Part shown: piece after piece, positions 8,502 through 18,201 of the stretch | Numbering within the stretch: the stretch's first letter is position 1 | Layout: the number at the start of each line of letters is the position of its first letter | DNA from: Paraburkholderia podalyriae | GTDB lineage: Bacteria > Pseudomonadota > Gammaproteobacteria > Burkholderiales > Burkholderiaceae | Assembly (NCBI RefSeq): GCF_014397785.1 | Contig: NZ_VZQQ01000010.1 | Location: 186,001-250,000 of the forward strand | Length of the DNA stretch: 64,000 nt | Direction: 5' to 3' | Program-made: the position numbers and the translations under genes | The notes under the pieces: model-generated | The model's database searches: none | What the model was told of the DNA's origin: nothing | Seen by the model: only the letters and a program-made list of their open reading frames with translations

Positions 8502-10406
8502 TTATTTCTTGCCGCCGGCGTCGAACGCGTCGCGCACCTGCTGCAGCGCGGCCGGATCTTCGATCGTCGGCAGATCGCCCGGCTCGCGCCCTTCGGCGAG
8601 CGCGGCGATCGCGCGGCGCAACAGCTTGCCGGAGCGCGTCTTCGGCAGCATCGATACCATCACCACGCGCGCGGGCCGCGCAATCGAGCCCAAATGGTGG
8701 TCGACCGTCATCGTCAGCTCGGCTGCGAGCCGCGCGCGCTCGCTCGGGTCGCCTTCGGCTTGCGCGCCGCGCAGCACCACGAAGGCCATCGCCGCCTGAC
8801 CCTTGACCGGATCGGTCACGCCGACCACCGCAACTTCCGCGACGGCCGCGTGGCTCGACAGCGCCTCCTCGATTTCGCGCGTGCCGAGGCGATGGCCCGC
8901 GACGTTGATCACGTCGTCGGTGCGGCCGAGGATCGTCACGTAGCCGTCCTCGTCTTGCACGCCCCAATCGAACGTCGAATAGACCTGCTGGTTCGGCACG
9001 CTCGACCAGTAGGTGCTGACGAAGCGTTTGTCGTCGCGCCACACCGTCGACATGCAGCCCGGCGGCAGCGGATAGTCGAGCGTCAGCACGCCTTTTTCGC
9101 CGACCGCGCAGGGCTCGCCGGTCAGCTCGTCGCGCACGGTCAGGCGATAGCCGACCGAGGGCACGCCCGGCGAGCCGAGCTTGGTCGGCAGTGCCTCGAT
9201 GCCGCGCGGAATCGCGAGCATCGGCCAGCCGGTTTCGGTCTGCCAGTAGTTGTCGATCACCGGTTTGTTCAGCGCGCTCGTGATCCACGCGGCGGTCGGT
9301 TCGTCGAGCGGTTCGCCGGCGAGAAACAGCGTGCGCAGGCTCGACAGATCGGCTGCCTTCATCAGCGCCGGGTCCTGCTTCTTCAGCACGCGTATCGCGG
9401 TCGGCGCGGTGAACATCAGGTTGATCCTGTGCTGCTCGACGAGCCGCCACCAGATTCCGCCATCCGGGCGAATCGGCGTGCCCTCGTACATCACGGTGGT
9501 CAGCCCCGCGATTAGCGGCGCGTACACGATATAGCTGTGGCCGACCACCCAGCCGACGTCGGACGCGGTGAACATCGTGTCGCCGGGCTTGCCCTCGAAG
9601 ATGTATTCCATCGATGCCGCGAGCGCGACCGCATAGCCGCCGACATCGCGCTGCACGCCCTTCGGCTTGCCGGTCGTGCCCGACGTGTACAGCACGTACG
9701 ACGGCTCGTTCGATTCGAGCCATTCGCACGGCACATGCGCGTCGTAGAACCGCTCGCGCAGCGGCTCGTAGGCGACCAGGTAGGGTGCGTTCAGGCGTTC
9801 GGGTGCGAGCTGCCGGTCGATCAGCAGCACGTGCGGCGTCTTGTGCATGGCGCGCGCGAGCGCTTCGTCGACGAGCGGCGTGTAGTCGACCACTTTGCCG
9901 CCGCGCGCGCCGGCGTCGGCGGTCACGATCAGCACCGGCTTCGCGTCGTCGATACGCGCGGCGAGGTTCGGCGCCGCGAAGCCGCCGAACACGACCGAGT
10001 GGATCGCACCGAGGCGCGCGCACGCGAGCATCGCGAACAGCGCCTCGGGGATCATCGGCAGATAGATCAGCACGACGTCGCTGCGCTTCACGCCGAGCGA
10101 GCGCATGACCGCGGCCATCCGGTTGATTTCGGCGTACAGCTCGGCATACGTGTAGCGCCGCTCGATGCCGGTTTCGGTCGATACGTAGACCAGTGCGTTT
10201 TGCTGCGCGCGCTCGGCCAGATGGCGGTCGACCGCGTTATGGCAGAGGTTCGTACGGCCGCCGACGAACCAGCGCGCGAACGGCGGCTTCGAGCGGTCGA
10301 GCACGGTGCCGAACGGAGTGTGCCAGTGAATGCGCTGTGCTTCTTCGCGCCAGAAGGCTTCGGGGTTGTCGATCGAGCGGCGGTGGAAATCGCGGTAGCG
10401 GGTCAT
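8502..10406 (-). CDS. prpE: Propionate--CoA ligase
   Basis: ANL-superfamily acyl-CoA synthetase of 634 residues that activates propionate to propionyl-CoA, feeding the methylcitrate cycle. Seen: YTSGTTGKPKGV (P-loop, about 255), DNYWQTETGWP (A5), a STFDWGVQDEDGYVTILGRTDD hinge region broken here as GRTDDVINVAGHRLGT, and the C-terminal KTRSGKLLRR containing the Lys that is acetylated in PrpE/Acs. The composition of the QTETGWPML region is PrpE-like rather than Acs-like. ATG 10406 is chosen over an upstream in-frame start at 10448 because MTRYRDFHRRS starts the family domain. No other prp genes are near; it converges on the nucleosidase with a 31-base gap. Confidence 0.88.
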   Translation of the reverse strand: MTRYRDFHRRSIDNPEAFWREEAQRIHWHTPFGTVLDRSKPPFARWFVGGRTNLCHNAVDRHLAERAQQNALVYVSTETGIERRYTYAELYAEINRMAAVMRSLGVKRSDVVLIYLPMIPEALFAMLACARLGAIHSVVFGGFAAPNLAARIDDAKPVLIVTADAGARGGKVVDYTPLVDEALARAMHKTPHVLLIDRQLAPERLNAPYLVAYEPLRERFYDAHVPCEWLESNEPSYVLYTSGTTGKPKGVQRDVGGYAVALAASMEYIFEGKPGDTMFTASDVGWVVGHSYIVYAPLIAGLTTVMYEGTPIRPDGGIWWRLVEQHRINLMFTAPTAIRVLKKQDPALMKAADLSSLRTLFLAGEPLDEPTAAWITSALNKPVIDNYWQTETGWPMLAIPRGIEALPTKLGSPGVPSVGYRLTVRDELTGEPCAVGEKGVLTLDYPLPPGCMSTVWRDDKRFVSTYWSSVPNQQVYSTFDWGVQDEDGYVTILGRTDDVINVAGHRLGTREIEEALSSHAAVAEVAVVGVTDPVKGQAAMAFVVLRGAQAEGDPSERARLAAELTMTVDHHLGSIARPARVVMVSMLPKTRSGKLLRRAIAALAEGREPGDLPTIEDPAALQQVRDAFDAGGKK

Positions 10407-10659
10407 CGGCGGCGATCCTCGTGCGGGGGGACGCAGGAAAGCGTGCAAATTGTGCGCCTGGGGCGGCGTGGGTTATCGGCACAAGCATAGCCACGGACGA
10501 GGGGGCGGGCAAGCAGTTCGAGACGAGGGCGAAGGGCAACAGAAAAACGTCGTTCCTCGTCAATTCATCCGTCGCCCATTTCTTCTTTTTTCACTGCCAG
10601 GTAGGGTATAGGCGGCTAGCATGACACATCTATTTTTTGTTCCAGATATTGAGGTTTGC

Positions 10660-10926
10660 ATGTCCGATCGATACTCGTCCGAGCGCAGTGACGTTGTCCG
10701 TCTTTTTGCTGGCGTCGTTGTACCTGCCCTCGTCATCGTCATCGCGGTTGCTGCGTTCGACATGGTCAACCTGAACGAAGCGTATGGCAGCGGTGAGCCC
10801 TATTTTTCTCGCACGACGAATATGGATAAGTGGAGCGATCCTTTACCGGTTCTGGCTGTCGTCGACAGTGTTGTGGTCGTCGTGGTTGCTGGGGGTTTTT
10901 TTCTGTGGAGACTGACGCGGGTCTAA
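10660..10926 (+). CDS. Small two-helix membrane protein, function unknown
   Basis: 88 residues with two hydrophobic segments, about residues 14-34 (LFAGVVVPALVIVIAVAAF) and 63-82 (VLAVVDSVVVVVVAGGFFL), joined by a polar loop, and a short Arg-ending tail. ATG 10660 has GAGG at 10651-10654 with good spacing; an in-frame ATG at 10621 lacks one and would add 13 residues. I do not recognise a family. AT-richer codons than the neighbours suggest a less-constrained or acquired gene. It sits alone between prpE (divergent) and repeat element B, which begins 24 bases after its stop. Confidence 0.6.
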   Translation: MSDRYSSERSDVVRLFAGVVVPALVIVIAVAAFDMVNLNEAYGSGEPYFSRTTNMDKWSDPLPVLAVVDSVVVVVVAGGFFLWRLTRV

Positions 10927-10949
10927 GGCGATGTCGTGAATTTTGCGGT

Positions 10950-11514
10950 GTTGGCCTTTCCTTGCTTTGTTGTCGGTCTATTAGCGGTGCCCCTGTGCGG
11001 GGCGGCACCTACTTTCTTTGCTGCTGCAAAGAAAGTAGGCAAAGAAGACAGCTCAAACCGCCAACTCATAAGCGGGTCCCTCGGTCTGCGTGAGGTAGTG
11101 GTGCATCTGGAGTCGGTGCCCCCGCACATTCCACCATGGTGACAAAGCCGTCATCCGCTCCCACTCCGCACTGCGTGCGTCGCGGACGTGTCTGCCAGGC
11201 AAACCAATGGTGTCGCCCGCGCAGCGGGGGCCGTCGGCTGCGCCTCGGCGATGCGCCGAAACAACGGGTGGTTTGGGAACGGGGCTTCGGGGCGCGTAGC
11301 GCCGCCGGAAGAATGACTGCGTTGTCACTAGCGCCGAATGTGCAGGAGCACGGATTCCAGATGCACCACTACCCCTTCCAAGCCAAGGGACCCGCTTATG
11401 AGCTGGCGGTTTAAAGCTGTCTTCTTTGCCTACTTTCTTTGCAGCAGCAAAGTAGGTGCCGCCCCGCACAGGGGCAACGCCAATAGACCGATAACAAAGC
11501 AAGGAAAGGCCAAC
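10950..11514. repeat. Intergenic element B: second copy of the inverted-arm element, reversed
   Basis: Same family as the element at 4686-5227 but in the opposite orientation: arm-specific variants show that the right arm of B matches the left arm of A (both have TTTAAA before the CCGCC block) and the left arm of B matches the right arm of A. The centre is about 55 bases longer than in A, with an extra GC-rich segment around 11198-11266. The arm hairpin is intact on the left (11008-11039) but has lost four bases on the right (11429-11456). It lies between the convergent small membrane gene and the MFS exporter gene. Confidence 0.9.
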
Positions 11515-11554
11515 ACCCTAAGACCAAGACAACAACCCCAAGCCCCCGCAAACA

Positions 11555-12781
11555 TCAACCCCTACCGCGCTTCCCCTCAACATCCGGCAGCAGCACGGTG
11601 AGCACCCCAATCAACGGCAAAAACGAGCAAACCTTATAAACAAACCCAATACTCGTAGCATCAGCAAGCTGCCCGAGCACCGCAGCCCCCACCCCGCCAA
11701 GCCCAAACGCAAATCCAAAAAACAACCCCGCCACCATCCCAACCTTCCCAGGAATCAACTCCTGCGCATAAACAAGAATCGCCGAGAACGCCGACGCAAG
11801 CACCACGCCGATCACAATAGTCAGCACACCAGTCCAGAACAGATTCGCATACGGCAGCAACAGCGTGAACGGCGCGACGCCAAGAATCGACACCCAGATC
11901 ACGTACTTGCGCCCGATCCTGTCCCCGATCGGCCCGCCGATCACCGTGCCCGCCGCGACCGCCGCGAGGAACACGAACAGATGGATCTGCGCGGCCTGCA
12001 CCGACAGATGGAACTTGTCGATCAGATAGAACGTGAAGTAGCTGTTAATGCTCGCAAGGTAGAAGTATTTGGAAAACACCAGCAGCACCAGCACGCTCAT
12101 CGCCAGCATGACCTCGTTGCGCGGCGGCGCCGCATGCGCAATCTGGCCGCGCGCCTTCCTGACCGACGGATGACGCTTGTACCAGCGGCCGATCTGCGTG
12201 AGCACGACGATCGCGACGAGCGCCGCGGCCGAGAACCACGCGATGCTGCGCTGGCCGTGCGGAATCACGATCAGCGCGGCGAGCAGCGGCCCGAGCGAGG
12301 AGCCCGCATTGCCGCCGACCTGAAACAGCGACTGCGCGAGACCGTGACGGCCGCCCGACGCCATCCGCGCGACCCGCGACGATTCCGGATGGAACACCGA
12401 CGACCCGCAGCCGACTAGCGCCGCGGCGACCAGCAGCACGCCGAAGTTCGGCGCGACCGACAGCAGCAACAGGCCGGCCAGCGTGAAGCCCATGCCGACC
12501 GGCAGCGAGTACGGCTTCGGATGCTTGTCGGTATAGCTGCCGACGAGCGGCTGCAGCAGCGACGCGGTGATCTGGTAGGTCAGCGTGATCAGACCGATCT
12601 GCCCGAACGACAACGAGAAGTCGTCCTTGAACATCGGATAGATCGCGAGGATCAGCGACTGGATCATGTCATTGAGCAGATGCGAAAAGCTGATCGCACC
12701 GAGCACGGAATACACCGTGCGCTGGACCTTGGCGGCCGCCGGCGCGGCGGCGAGGGCGTTTTTATCGAGGCTCGTTTCCAT
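11555..12781 (-). CDS. MFS exporter, fosmidomycin-resistance (Fsr) type
   Basis: 408 residues with about 12 hydrophobic segments, a major facilitator drug exporter in the inner membrane. Seen: SFSHLLNDMIQSLILAIYP close to the N-terminus, LTYQITASLLQPLVGSYTDKH with the loop 2-3 signature, and VGCGSSVFHPESSRVARMAS, which are typical of Fsr proteins (E. coli Fsr pumps out fosmidomycin). The substrate here is inferred only from family. ATG 12781 starts a long leader-free membrane protein. The last codons lie 41 bases from element B, which could end its transcript. It is divergent from the chemoreceptor gene with a 481-base spacer. Confidence 0.82.
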   Translation of the reverse strand: METSLDKNALAAAPAAAKVQRTVYSVLGAISFSHLLNDMIQSLILAIYPMFKDDFSLSFGQIGLITLTYQITASLLQPLVGSYTDKHPKPYSLPVGMGFTLAGLLLLSVAPNFGVLLVAAALVGCGSSVFHPESSRVARMASGGRHGLAQSLFQVGGNAGSSLGPLLAALIVIPHGQRSIAWFSAAALVAIVVLTQIGRWYKRHPSVRKARGQIAHAAPPRNEVMLAMSVLVLLVFSKYFYLASINSYFTFYLIDKFHLSVQAAQIHLFVFLAAVAAGTVIGGPIGDRIGRKYVIWVSILGVAPFTLLLPYANLFWTGVLTIVIGVVLASAFSAILVYAQELIPGKVGMVAGLFFGFAFGLGGVGAAVLGQLADATSIGFVYKVCSFLPLIGVLTVLLPDVEGKRGRG

Positions 12782-13262
12782 ACGCTAGAAGAAAAAGATC
12801 GGGCAAACGGTGAGATGAAAAATCGACGCTGAGCCGGTGGGGCAGCGCGCTTTCCAGGCGCGCTTCATAGGCACGGTTCGAAGCCGCGTTTCGCGAAGCT
12901 CCGCGGCGTTTCGTCGCGCCAACCGGCGTTTTCAGTATTTAGCGGAAGTTTAAGGTGGCCGGAGCGAAATGTAAGGACAACTTTTGTCGCGAATCGGACA
13001 TGGGGCCGGATGGCCAGGATCTGCTTCGACCCGTCGACCGACTATTGGCGGTTTTTTGTCTACGGTATAAAGCGCTCGCGACTGCGAGGCTCACGAAGCG
13101 GCGCGTCGAACATGGGACCGGGAACGGCAAGCGGCGGACGACCCGCCGCAGTCTGATCGCGCGACGCTCAAGATCGCGCACCAGGTTGCCGTAGACTCGG
13201 AGAGACAAGCGGGAACGCCGGAACCGACCTTGCCGGCGCGTCGACATGTGGGGACGGGGATT
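12782..13262. other. Intergenic region between the MFS exporter and the chemoreceptor
   Basis: 481 bases with no convincing gene. It must hold both divergent promoters. A weak sigma-70-like pair, TTGGCG (13045-13050) and TATAAA (13066-13071), has only a 15-base spacer. I looked for a FliA (sigma-28) motif for the chemoreceptor and did not find a good match. A GGGGA purine stretch just before ATG 13263 can serve as its ribosome binding site. Confidence 0.5.
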
Positions 13263-14864
13263 ATGAAAGCAGTGGCACACAGCGCAGCGGCAACGAAGTT
13301 CAACGGCCTGTCGGTGAAGGCGACGCTGCGCCTCGCGTTCGCGATCCTGCTCGCCGGCACGCTGCTGATCGGCGTGTTTTCGCTGCTGCAGATCGGCCGG
13401 CTGAACGCGTCCGCGCAATCGATCTACGACCAGGGCCACGTCGCGAGCCGCGCCGCCGAGGAAGCGCGCGGCCACATGCTGCGCGCGAGCCGCGCGCAAA
13501 AGATGCTGCTGACCGCGACCACCGCGAAGGAGCGCGACGAACTCGGCGCCGACATCGAGCGCGGCCTTGCCGGTCTCAACGCGCAACTGCGCACGCTGCA
13601 GCAGTACGTCGATACGTCGGACGCGAAAGCGGTCGGCGAGCAGAAGGCCTTCGCCGTGGCGGTCGCGGCATGGAGCAACCATCTGCGCGACTTCGTCACG
13701 CTCGTGAAAGCGCAGCCGCTCGATCTGTCGCAGATGAACTGGCAGGTCGGCACGCAGGACGTGTCGCTGCTCGTCGAGACCGGCAAGCTCGAAAAGCTCG
13801 TCGACGAACTCGTCGCGCAGCGCGGCACCGCCGCGAAGGCAACGATCGACGCGTCCGGCTTCATCTACCGTTCGTCGTTCGTGATGATCGCGGTGATGAC
13901 GCTTGCGCTGATCGTGCTCGCGTTCGGCATCGCCGCATGGGTCGTGCGGCGGCTTACCGCGCAGCTCGGCGGCGAGCCCGCGTACGCGAAGGAGATCGCG
14001 CGCCGCATCGCCGCGGGCGATCTGTCGAACCGCATCGCGCTCGGCGGCAAGGACCGTGCGAGCATGCTGTTCGCGCTGTCCGACATGCAAAGCGGACTCG
14101 CGACGACGGTCGCCGACATCGCGTCGAGCGCCGATGCGATCGCGACCGCCTCCGGGCAGATTTCGATGGGCAATCTCGATCTGTCGCAGCGTACCGAGCA
14201 GCAGGCGCTCGCGCTCGAGCGCACCGCGAGCAGCATGGAGCAGCTGACCTCGACGGTGCGTCAGAACGCCGACAACGCGAAGCAGGCGAGCACGCTGGCG
14301 AACAACGCGTCGGCGATCGCCGAGCAAGGCGGTACGGTCGTGAGCCGCGTGGTCGCGACGATGAACGACATCAACGACAGCGCGCGCAGCATCGGCGACA
14401 TCATCGGCGTGATCGAGGGGATCGCGTTCCAGACCAACATTCTCGCGTTGAACGCGGCCGTCGAGGCGGCACGCGCGGGCGAGGATGGACGCGGCTTTTC
14501 GGTCGTCGCGGCGGAAGTGCGCAACCTCGCGCAGCGCAGCGCGGCGGCCGCGAAGGAGATCAAGGGCTTGATCCAGACCTCGGTCGAGCGCGTCGCCAAC
14601 GGCTCGACGCTCGCCGCGGACGCCGGTCAGACGATGGACGAAATCGTGAAGGCTGTGAAGCGCGTCACCGACATCATGGGCGAGATTTCGGCGGCGTCGT
14701 CCCAGCAGAGCGCCGGTATCGAGGCGATCAATCTCGCGGTCACGCAGATGGACGCGGGCACGCAGCAGAACGCCGCGCTGGTGGAGGAGGCCACCGCCGC
14801 GGCCCGCTCGCTCGACGATCAGGCGCGCGGGCTGAAGGCGATGGTCGGGCAGTTCAGGCTGTAA
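13263..14864 (+). CDS. Methyl-accepting chemotaxis protein
   Basis: Inner-membrane chemoreceptor of 533 residues. Seen: short cytoplasmic N-terminus, TM1 about 20-41 ([19 protein letters not shown]), a periplasmic all-helical sensor of about 150 residues (four-helix-bundle type), TM2 about 201-222 ([19 protein letters not shown]), a HAMP domain, then the signalling coiled coil whose hairpin tip reads [20 protein letters not shown]. The C-terminus ends [11 protein letters not shown] and lacks the NWETF-type tether for CheR/CheB, so it would depend on other receptors for methylation enzymes. ATG 13263 is preferred over an upstream TTG at 13230. The ligand cannot be predicted. Confidence 0.93.
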   Translation: MKAVAHSAAATKFNGLSVKATLRLAFAILLAGTLLIGVFSLLQIGRLNASAQSIYDQGHVASRAAEEARGHMLRASRAQKMLLTATTAKERDELGADIERGLAGLNAQLRTLQQYVDTSDAKAVGEQKAFAVAVAAWSNHLRDFVTLVKAQPLDLSQMNWQVGTQDVSLLVETGKLEKLVDELVAQRGTAAKATIDASGFIYRSSFVMIAVMTLALIVLAFGIAAWVVRRLTAQLGGEPAYAKEIARRIAAGDLSNRIALGGKDRASMLFALSDMQSGLATTVADIASSADAIATASGQISMGNLDLSQRTEQQALALERTASSMEQLTSTVRQNADNAKQASTLANNASAIAEQGGTVVSRVVATMNDINDSARSIGDIIGVIEGIAFQTNILALNAAVEAARAGEDGRGFSVVAAEVRNLAQRSAAAAKEIKGLIQTSVERVANGSTLAADAGQTMDEIVKAVKRVTDIMGEISAASSQQSAGIEAINLAVTQMDAGTQQNAALVEEATAAARSLDDQARGLKAMVGQFRL

Positions 14865-14879
14865 AAAGCGGCGCGGACG

Positions 14880-15773
14880 TCAACCCGCGCTGGCCGACCC
14901 GGCGCTGGACCCCGAGCCCGGCCGCACGATCACCGTGCAGGTCGTGCCCGCCGCCAACATCACGTCGGCGGGCACCGAGTCGATCTTCACGCGCACCGGC
15001 ACGCGCTGCGCGAGGCGCACCCAGTTGAAGGTCGGATTCACGTCCGCGAGCAGCTCGTGGCTTTGCGGATTGTCTCGGTCGTAGATGCCGCGCGAGATGC
15101 TCTCCACATGGCCCTGCAGCGTGCCGCCGCTCATCAGGCGCACTTCGGCCTGATCGCCGACGCGCACGTGCGGCAGCTTGGTTTCTTCGAAGTAGCCATA
15201 CACCCAGAACGAGTGACTGTCGACGATCGCGAGCTTCGCGGCGCCGGCGCTCGCATAGTCGCCGCGGAACACCGACAGGTTCGTCACGTAGCCGTCGACC
15301 GGCGACACGACGCGGGTGCGCTCGAGGTTCAGCTTCGCGGCATCGAGCGCGGCGAGCGCCTGCTGATAGGCGGCATCGGCGGCGGACGCGGTATGCGTCG
15401 CGTTTTCGCGGCTTTCCTTCGACACCACCTGCGAATCCATATCGGCACGACGTTGCGCGTCGTCGCGCTTCATCTGCAATTCGGCCTTGCGCGCGGCAAC
15501 GGCGGCCTGCGCCTGCTCGACCGCGATCTGATAGTGCGACGGATCGATCTGCATCAGCAGGTCGCCCTTCTTCACGAACTGGTTGTCCTTGACCGGCAGA
15601 GCGACGATTGCGCCCGACACGTCCGGCGCGACGTTGACGATCTCGGCGCGCACGCGGCCGTCGCGGGTCCACGGTTCGTCCATGTAATGGACCCACAGCA
15701 CGCGCCCAATCAGGATCGCGACGATGAAAATGACGGCTGTCGCGATGAAGCCCACAAGATTTCGGATGGTCAT
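14880..15773 (-). CDS. HlyD-family efflux periplasmic adaptor, AaeA-like
   Basis: 297 residues; the membrane-fusion subunit that links an inner-membrane FUSC transporter to an outer-membrane channel. Seen: an N-terminal anchor (VGFIATAVIFIVAILIGRV, about 6-24), the lipoyl-like first half GRVRAEIVNVAPDVSGAIVALPVKDN in two blocks, a long coiled-coil hairpin (about 80-155, QAQAAVAARKAELQMKRDD start), and the second lipoyl half RVVSPVDGYV. This is the last gene of a four-gene minus-strand operon, 13 bases after the DUF1656 gene. In E. coli AaeAB exports aromatic carboxylic acids such as p-hydroxybenzoate; that substrate is an inference here. Confidence 0.88.
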   Translation of the reverse strand: MTIRNLVGFIATAVIFIVAILIGRVLWVHYMDEPWTRDGRVRAEIVNVAPDVSGAIVALPVKDNQFVKKGDLLMQIDPSHYQIAVEQAQAAVAARKAELQMKRDDAQRRADMDSQVVSKESRENATHTASAADAAYQQALAALDAAKLNLERTRVVSPVDGYVTNLSVFRGDYASAGAAKLAIVDSHSFWVYGYFEETKLPHVRVGDQAEVRLMSGGTLQGHVESISRGIYDRDNPQSHELLADVNPTFNWVRLAQRVPVRVKIDSVPADVMLAAGTTCTVIVRPGSGSSAGSASAG

Positions 15774-15786
15774 GTTTCGACTCTGA

Positions 15787-15987
15787 TCAACGATAAACGG
15801 CGAGGCCGAGAAGGCCGCACACGGACACGAGCAAGCTGGCCCGGAACAGGGAGGGGTGCCACACGACGCGATACAGGCCGGTATAGGCGATCACGCGATC
15901 GACGAGCCAGGTCAGCGCGGCGCCCGCGATGAACAGCAGCACAATGGCCGGCACATAGGCATCGAGCACGGCGATATCACGCGGCAT
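15787..15987 (-). CDS. DUF1656 small membrane protein (AaeX-like)
   Basis: 66 residues with two hydrophobic segments (AIVLLFIAGAALTWLV and LFRASLLVSVCGLLGLAVY). Seen: the D-x-Y start IAVLDAYVP and a central WHPSLFRAS, which match the DUF1656/AaeX proteins found between the FUSC and HlyD genes of this efflux type. Its ATG (15987-15985) overlaps the 3' end of the FUSC gene by 11 bases, so it is translationally coupled. It is usually missed by gene finders because a longer antisense-like frame covers it. Role: presumed accessory subunit of the pump. Confidence 0.85.
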   Translation of the reverse strand: MPRDIAVLDAYVPAIVLLFIAGAALTWLVDRVIAYTGLYRVVWHPSLFRASLLVSVCGLLGLAVYR

Positions 15988-18193
15988 GAGGAGCTCCTTC
16001 TTCTGATGCGTCCGCGCGCGCGCCGATCGCCGAGGCGAGCGGCGACTGCGGATCGAGCAGCGCGGTACGGATGAAATGCAGTTGACTGAGGATGCGCAGC
16101 AGTTGATGGCGTTCTTCGCGCGATGACGTGAAGCCGGCCATCGTCTGCTGCACTTGCGCGATTGCATCGGCGGTCGCCGCGAGCGCGCGCTCGAAGTGCC
16201 GTTGCCGCGGCCGCTCGAACAGTGCGGCGAGCGCATCGCGCAGCGCGCGCAGCGCGACGCGCCACGGTGCCGCTTTGTGGTAGCGCGGCTCGTTGGGCAG
16301 CGTCGCGATTTCGCGGCGCAGGTCGATCACCGCGTTGCCGACCTCCAACACCGAAAACAGCCAGCGCAGCGTGTCGCGCTTCGTTTCGGGCTCGTTCTGC
16401 GACAGCGCGTTGATCTGGAACATCAGATCGCGCGCGCCGCTTTCGAAGCGCGAGCGCACGCGTGCCAGACTCGCGCGGCCGGCCAGCACCACCTGGCGGC
16501 GCAGGTCGACGAGCAGGCGGTTGCGCAGCCACGGCGTCGACGGCGGCAGCAGCACCGCGAACGCGATCGACGACACCAGCATCGACAGCACCAGCGCGAG
16601 CGCGTCGTTCATGAACGCGCTCGGGTCGTAGTGAACCACGTTGTCGGGGCCGGCGAGGAAGCAGAAGAAGATGCAGTAGCCGACGCCGTAGCCCGCGAGC
16701 GTCGGACGCGTGGTCATCAACACGCCGAGCAGCAGGAACGGCGTGAGCGCGACGCACAACATCACGAAGCCGTCGATGTGCGGATACACGCCGAACATCG
16801 CGATCATGCCCATCAGCGTCGCGAGCACGGTGCCGCCGGCCATCTGGAACGCGGTGCGCTTCGGATCCGGCGACGCCGACGCGAGCGCACACACGGCCGC
16901 CGCGTCAAGCGTCAGCGTCGAGCCGCTCGGCCACGCGGTGGCGATCCAGAACGCCCCGAGCACCATCATCACGATGGCCGCGCGCAGGCCCGCGACGCCG
17001 GCCGCGATCGCGTTGGTTTTCGGCTCGTAGCGCTCGATCCAGCGTTCGCGCGCGTGCGTGTCGACGGCGAGCGACGCGTAGGTCGCCGCGTACGCATGCA
17101 GGTCGTCGATGAAGCGGTACAGCAGCTCGGCGGCCGTGTCGAAATCGAGCAACGGCGCGTCGGGGTGCGTTTCGAGCTCGTCGCGCGTTGCGCGCACGCG
17201 TTTGGGCAACTCGCTTCTGTAGGTGTCGAGCTGGGCCGCGGCGTGCGCGGCGTCGGCCGCGCTCAGCACCGGCTCGCCCGACTTCGCGAGCAACGGCGCG
17301 ATCTCCTTGAAGTACGGTTCGAGCGCGGCGATCGCGATCGCCGCGCCGTGCGTGCCGCTGTCGCGCAGACGGTTCATCAGCTGATGCAGCGCGTGAAAGC
17401 GCGTCGACGCGGTCATGAACTCGCTGTTTAGACGCGCGAGGCGCCCGCCGCGCATCCGCGATTCGGGGCCTTCGAACACGGCGATGCTGCGCGCGGCCTC
17501 GAAGCCGACGATGTCGGCGACGAAGCGCGCATTGGTCGCCTCGATCTGCGCGCGGTCGTTGCGCCCGGCAAGCGATGCCGACACGTACTCGACGAACGCC
17601 GAGAAGCGCGCACGCACGGTGCCGCGCATCTGCAGGCCGGCGAACTGCGGAAACACGAGGCCGCTGACCGCGCCCGCGCAGATGATACCGATCACCACTT
17701 CCGCGACCCGCGTGAGCGCGCTCAGGAATGCGCCGTCCGGATGCTGCGAAGCGGGGATGCCGATCAGCGCGGCCGTGTAGCCCGCCAGCACGAAGCCGTA
17801 CGAACGGAAGTTGCGATTGCGCGCGGCGCCGGCGGTGCAGATGCCGACCCAGATCGCGGTCGTGACGAGGAACAGCTCGGGCTGCTGCGCGAACAGTCCG
17901 ATCAGCGCGAGCATCACGACGAGACCGACCAGCGTGCCGCAGATCCGATAGAAGCTCTTCGCGAACACTGCGCCGCTTTGCGGCTGCATCACGATGAACA
18001 CGGTGGTCATCGCGGTGCGCGGCTGCGGCAGATCGAGCTTCATCGCGATGCCGAGCGCGAGGAAGCATGCGGCGAGCGACTTGAACAGATAGATCCATAC
18101 GAGGCCGTCGGTGCGCGCCCAGTGGGCGGCGGCTTCGTAGAGCGCGGCGAGCGAGGCGGGGCGCGCGCTCGACGGGGAGGGCGAGGAGGACAT
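15977..18193 (-). CDS. FUSC-family inner-membrane efflux transporter (AaeB-like)
   Basis: 738 residues, the energised inner-membrane subunit of an aromatic-acid-type efflux pump. Two clusters of about five to six membrane helices (about 30-175 and 385-530) are separated by cytoplasmic helical regions of about 200 residues, which is the FUSC/PET (aromatic acid exporter) layout. Seen near the start: LPQPRTAMTTVFIVMQPQSG, the conserved first-repeat signature, with a second-repeat counterpart near residue 400. It follows the outer-membrane factor gene by 8 bases and overlaps the DUF1656 gene. Substrate unknown; hydroxylated benzoates are plausible given the AaeB relation. Confidence 0.9.
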   Translation of the reverse strand: MSSSPSPSSARPASLAALYEAAAHWARTDGLVWIYLFKSLAACFLALGIAMKLDLPQPRTAMTTVFIVMQPQSGAVFAKSFYRICGTLVGLVVMLALIGLFAQQPELFLVTTAIWVGICTAGAARNRNFRSYGFVLAGYTAALIGIPASQHPDGAFLSALTRVAEVVIGIICAGAVSGLVFPQFAGLQMRGTVRARFSAFVEYVSASLAGRNDRAQIEATNARFVADIVGFEAARSIAVFEGPESRMRGGRLARLNSEFMTASTRFHALHQLMNRLRDSGTHGAAIAIAALEPYFKEIAPLLAKSGEPVLSAADAAHAAAQLDTYRSELPKRVRATRDELETHPDAPLLDFDTAAELLYRFIDDLHAYAATYASLAVDTHARERWIERYEPKTNAIAAGVAGLRAAIVMMVLGAFWIATAWPSGSTLTLDAAAVCALASASPDPKRTAFQMAGGTVLATLMGMIAMFGVYPHIDGFVMLCVALTPFLLLGVLMTTRPTLAGYGVGYCIFFCFLAGPDNVVHYDPSAFMNDALALVLSMLVSSIAFAVLLPPSTPWLRNRLLVDLRRQVVLAGRASLARVRSRFESGARDLMFQINALSQNEPETKRDTLRWLFSVLEVGNAVIDLRREIATLPNEPRYHKAAPWRVALRALRDALAALFERPRQRHFERALAATADAIAQVQQTMAGFTSSREERHQLLRILSQLHFIRTALLDPQSPLASAIGARADASEEGAPHAA

Positions 18194-18201
18194 GGCCTTC
18201 C

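Noticed and set aside
10923..11601. ORFs of 68-149 codons within element B
   Set aside because: They are by-products of the inverted repeat and carry the same CGGTDSRCTTT-like strings as in element A.
16154..17431. 425-codon plus-strand frame opposite the FUSC gene
   Set aside because: Antisense shadow with runs of Arg/His/Gln; the minus-strand gene has clear membrane topology.
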